Below the pieces are notes generated by a model. It saw only the letters and a list, made by a program, of their open reading frames with translations. It did no database searches and was not told the origin of the DNA. From an uncultured Polaribacter sp. (lineage in GTDB: Bacteria; Bacteroidota; Bacteroidia; Flavobacteriales; Flavobacteriaceae), in the NCBI RefSeq assembly GCF_947503855.1, contig NZ_CANNFF010000006.1, positions 151,516 through 215,515 on the forward strand: a stretch of 64,000 nt of DNA, read 5' to 3'. Below, in pieces: positions 62,812 to 64,000 of the stretch (positions within the stretch are counted from its first letter, which is position 1; each line of letters opens with the position of its first letter). Position numbers and translations under genes: made by a program.

Positions 62812-63180
62812 ATGAAAAAAAAATACACCATACAAAAATCACCATTTGTAGTACCCACAACAGATGGCAAATTAATTGAAGAACATTTTGGTAATGCCAC
62901 AGATGGTAATTCCCAAATAAGTATTGCTCATATGGTTGTGCCTTCTGGTTGGAGCGAGCCTTTTCAAACACCTCTTTTTGATGAATATACCTATATCATA
63001 AAAGGGAAAAAACAATTTATCATAGAGGATGAAACTGTTGTTTTAAAAGCTGGAGAATCTATCAAAATCAATAAAAACACAAGAGTGCAATATTCGAATC
63101 CCTTTAAAGAGGAATGCGAGTATCTAGCCATTTGTTTACCTGCTTTTTCTGTAGATTTAGTAAATAGGGAAGAGTCTTAA
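62812..63180 (+). CDS. cupin-domain protein
   Basis: 122 residues from 'MKKKYTIQKSPF' (an ATG four codons upstream is possible). A single cupin barrel: 'VVPSGWSEPFQTPLFDEYTYIIKGKKQFIIEDETVVLKAGESIKI' covers both cupin motifs, with the first metal-ligand histidines replaced, so metal binding is uncertain. No catalytic assignment. It converges with the next gene, overlapping by four bases. Confidence 0.85.
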   Translation: MKKKYTIQKSPFVVPTTDGKLIEEHFGNATDGNSQISIAHMVVPSGWSEPFQTPLFDEYTYIIKGKKQFIIEDETVVLKAGESIKINKNTRVQYSNPFKEECEYLAICLPAFSVDLVNREES

Positions 63181-63878
63181 GTTTTTTTTCTAGTCAAATA
63201 AAAAGGTAGATAAATCAACAAAAAATACGGTATTACAATTAATTCTACCACAAAAATGTATTGTGGCCAATCACCAAAAAAATCTAATAAAGTGGCGGCA
63301 TTAGGTTTTCTGTTGGTGTAAAAATAATTAGAGCCTAAAAAGTAATTTACAACAAACATTAATAGCATATAAATTTGCATTGCTAAAAATGCTTTTCCCA
63401 CACTTTTTAAAGTAGGTCTTAATTTGTATATAAAAGTTGCAAAAAACATAAAAGTTACCAAGCCAGCATGTATATACCAATACCTAAAAAATTTAAAATT
63501 TAAGTAATTATATTCATCGGGTGTAATTAAAGATTGTAGGGTACCAGCAATCACTAAGAAAAAGAATACTTCGTAATACAACAATTTTCTAGTTACAGAT
63601 AAAAAGGGAATTACCAAAGTTAAAAAACTACACAAATGTAGAGGTAAATCTGTTTTATAATTAAAATTACCAATATACATAGTTAAAATAACCCCCAATA
63701 GAGTAGTTGTAAAAATTGAAAACGCAAATACATTACCAATTCTATTTTGTAATTTTTTGGGTTGTTTTTTAGTAAAGTAAATCAATAAAAAACTCAAACA
63801 AAAAATAATAGTGATTACCCACAAATGTTGACCTGTAAAAGGTACAAAATGGTTGTTTTCTTCTAAGAAAAAATTCAT
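63177..63878 (-). CDS. TIGR02206/YwaF-family membrane protein
   Basis: 233 residues with six or seven helices. 'LPLHLCSFLTLVIPFL', 'EVFFFLVIAGTLQSLITPDEY' and 'NYFLGSNYFYTNRKPNAATLLDFFGDWPQYI' are hallmarks of the YwaF/TIGR02206 family of integral membrane proteins. Function unknown. Confidence 0.9.
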   Translation of the reverse strand: MNFFLEENNHFVPFTGQHLWVITIIFCLSFLLIYFTKKQPKKLQNRIGNVFAFSIFTTTLLGVILTMYIGNFNYKTDLPLHLCSFLTLVIPFLSVTRKLLYYEVFFFLVIAGTLQSLITPDEYNYLNFKFFRYWYIHAGLVTFMFFATFIYKLRPTLKSVGKAFLAMQIYMLLMFVVNYFLGSNYFYTNRKPNAATLLDFFGDWPQYIFVVELIVIPYFLLIYLPFYLTRKKT

Positions 63879-63965
63879 TTTAATAAAAATAATTTTTGCA
63901 ATCTATAAAATTAAATAATCATAACCCGTTGTGCATTATGATTTAAGAAAAAAAAGTTGTTCATA

Positions 63966-63982
63966 TTACTGAAAATCAGTAA
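63966..63982. repeat. small perfect palindrome at the right edge
   Basis: TTACTGA-AAA-TCAGTAA, 7 bp arms. It could be an operator or half of a longer repeat cut by the window edge. Confidence 0.35.
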
Positions 63983-64000
63983 ATTGATTTAACCACAAAT

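Overview
The window is low-GC, gene-dense chromosomal DNA from a marine member of the Flavobacteriaceae (Bacteroidota), probably close to Polaribacter or Tenacibaculum. The evidence is AGA-dominated arginine usage, candidate promoters of the TAnnTTTG type, a type IX secretion sorting domain on a secreted laminarinase, a GTG or TTG start on several genes, NusB with a long N-terminal extension, an arginine pathway built on an acylated-ornithine carbamoyltransferase, and carotenoid genes of the saproxanthin/myxol type. I see no rRNA, tRNA, CRISPR array, prophage or complete insertion sequence.

Layout. 1-10020: an ABC exporter fragment; nusB, a DUF1573 lipoprotein, yajC, a YbbR protein and coaE; an RprXY-like two-component pair; a YciO protein; a glycosyltransferase; an HsdR_N orphan; holA. 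10138-14339 (minus): M28 peptidase, FecCD-type ABC importer, rdgB, rlmH. 14519-24809 (plus): nadC, a pentapeptide-repeat protein, a broken four-helix-bundle gene, a BrkB/YihY protein, hisS, folE and a 1584-residue GH81 laminarinase. 24902-31710 (minus): secA, DUF2795, cobalamin adenosyltransferase, a methyltransferase, fumC. 31869-37499: a 57-residue membrane protein, an outer-membrane receptor, ArsC-like, prfB, a metalloprotease relic and threonine aldolase.

37621-42571 is a carotenoid light-control locus. An ECF sigma factor and a four-helix membrane partner run divergently from a MerR protein that keeps the Wx9EH and ExHxxG cobalamin-binding residues of CarH/LitR photoreceptors. This regulator is followed by crtI, crtB and crtZ. 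A second carotenoid cluster at 58461-61914 has a CrtA-family oxygenase, CrtD, CruF and a second CrtZ. Together they cover nearly all of a saproxanthin/myxol pathway, but no lycopene cyclase lies in the window.

42765-54045 (minus) is one arginine-proline operon: GNAT acylglutamate synthase candidate, argG, argC, proC, argD, proA, proB, argF', argB, argE, argH. In front of it is an unannotated 36-codon ORF whose end carries four CGN arginine codons (CGC, CGC, CGT, CGC) and overlaps mutually exclusive RNA hairpins. I read this as an arginine-responsive leader peptide. 54653-58309 holds a DUF2141 protein, a LytS-type kinase fused to a 2TM domain, three free 2TM proteins and a LytTR regulator. The right end has a lipoprotein, a cupin and a YwaF-like membrane protein.
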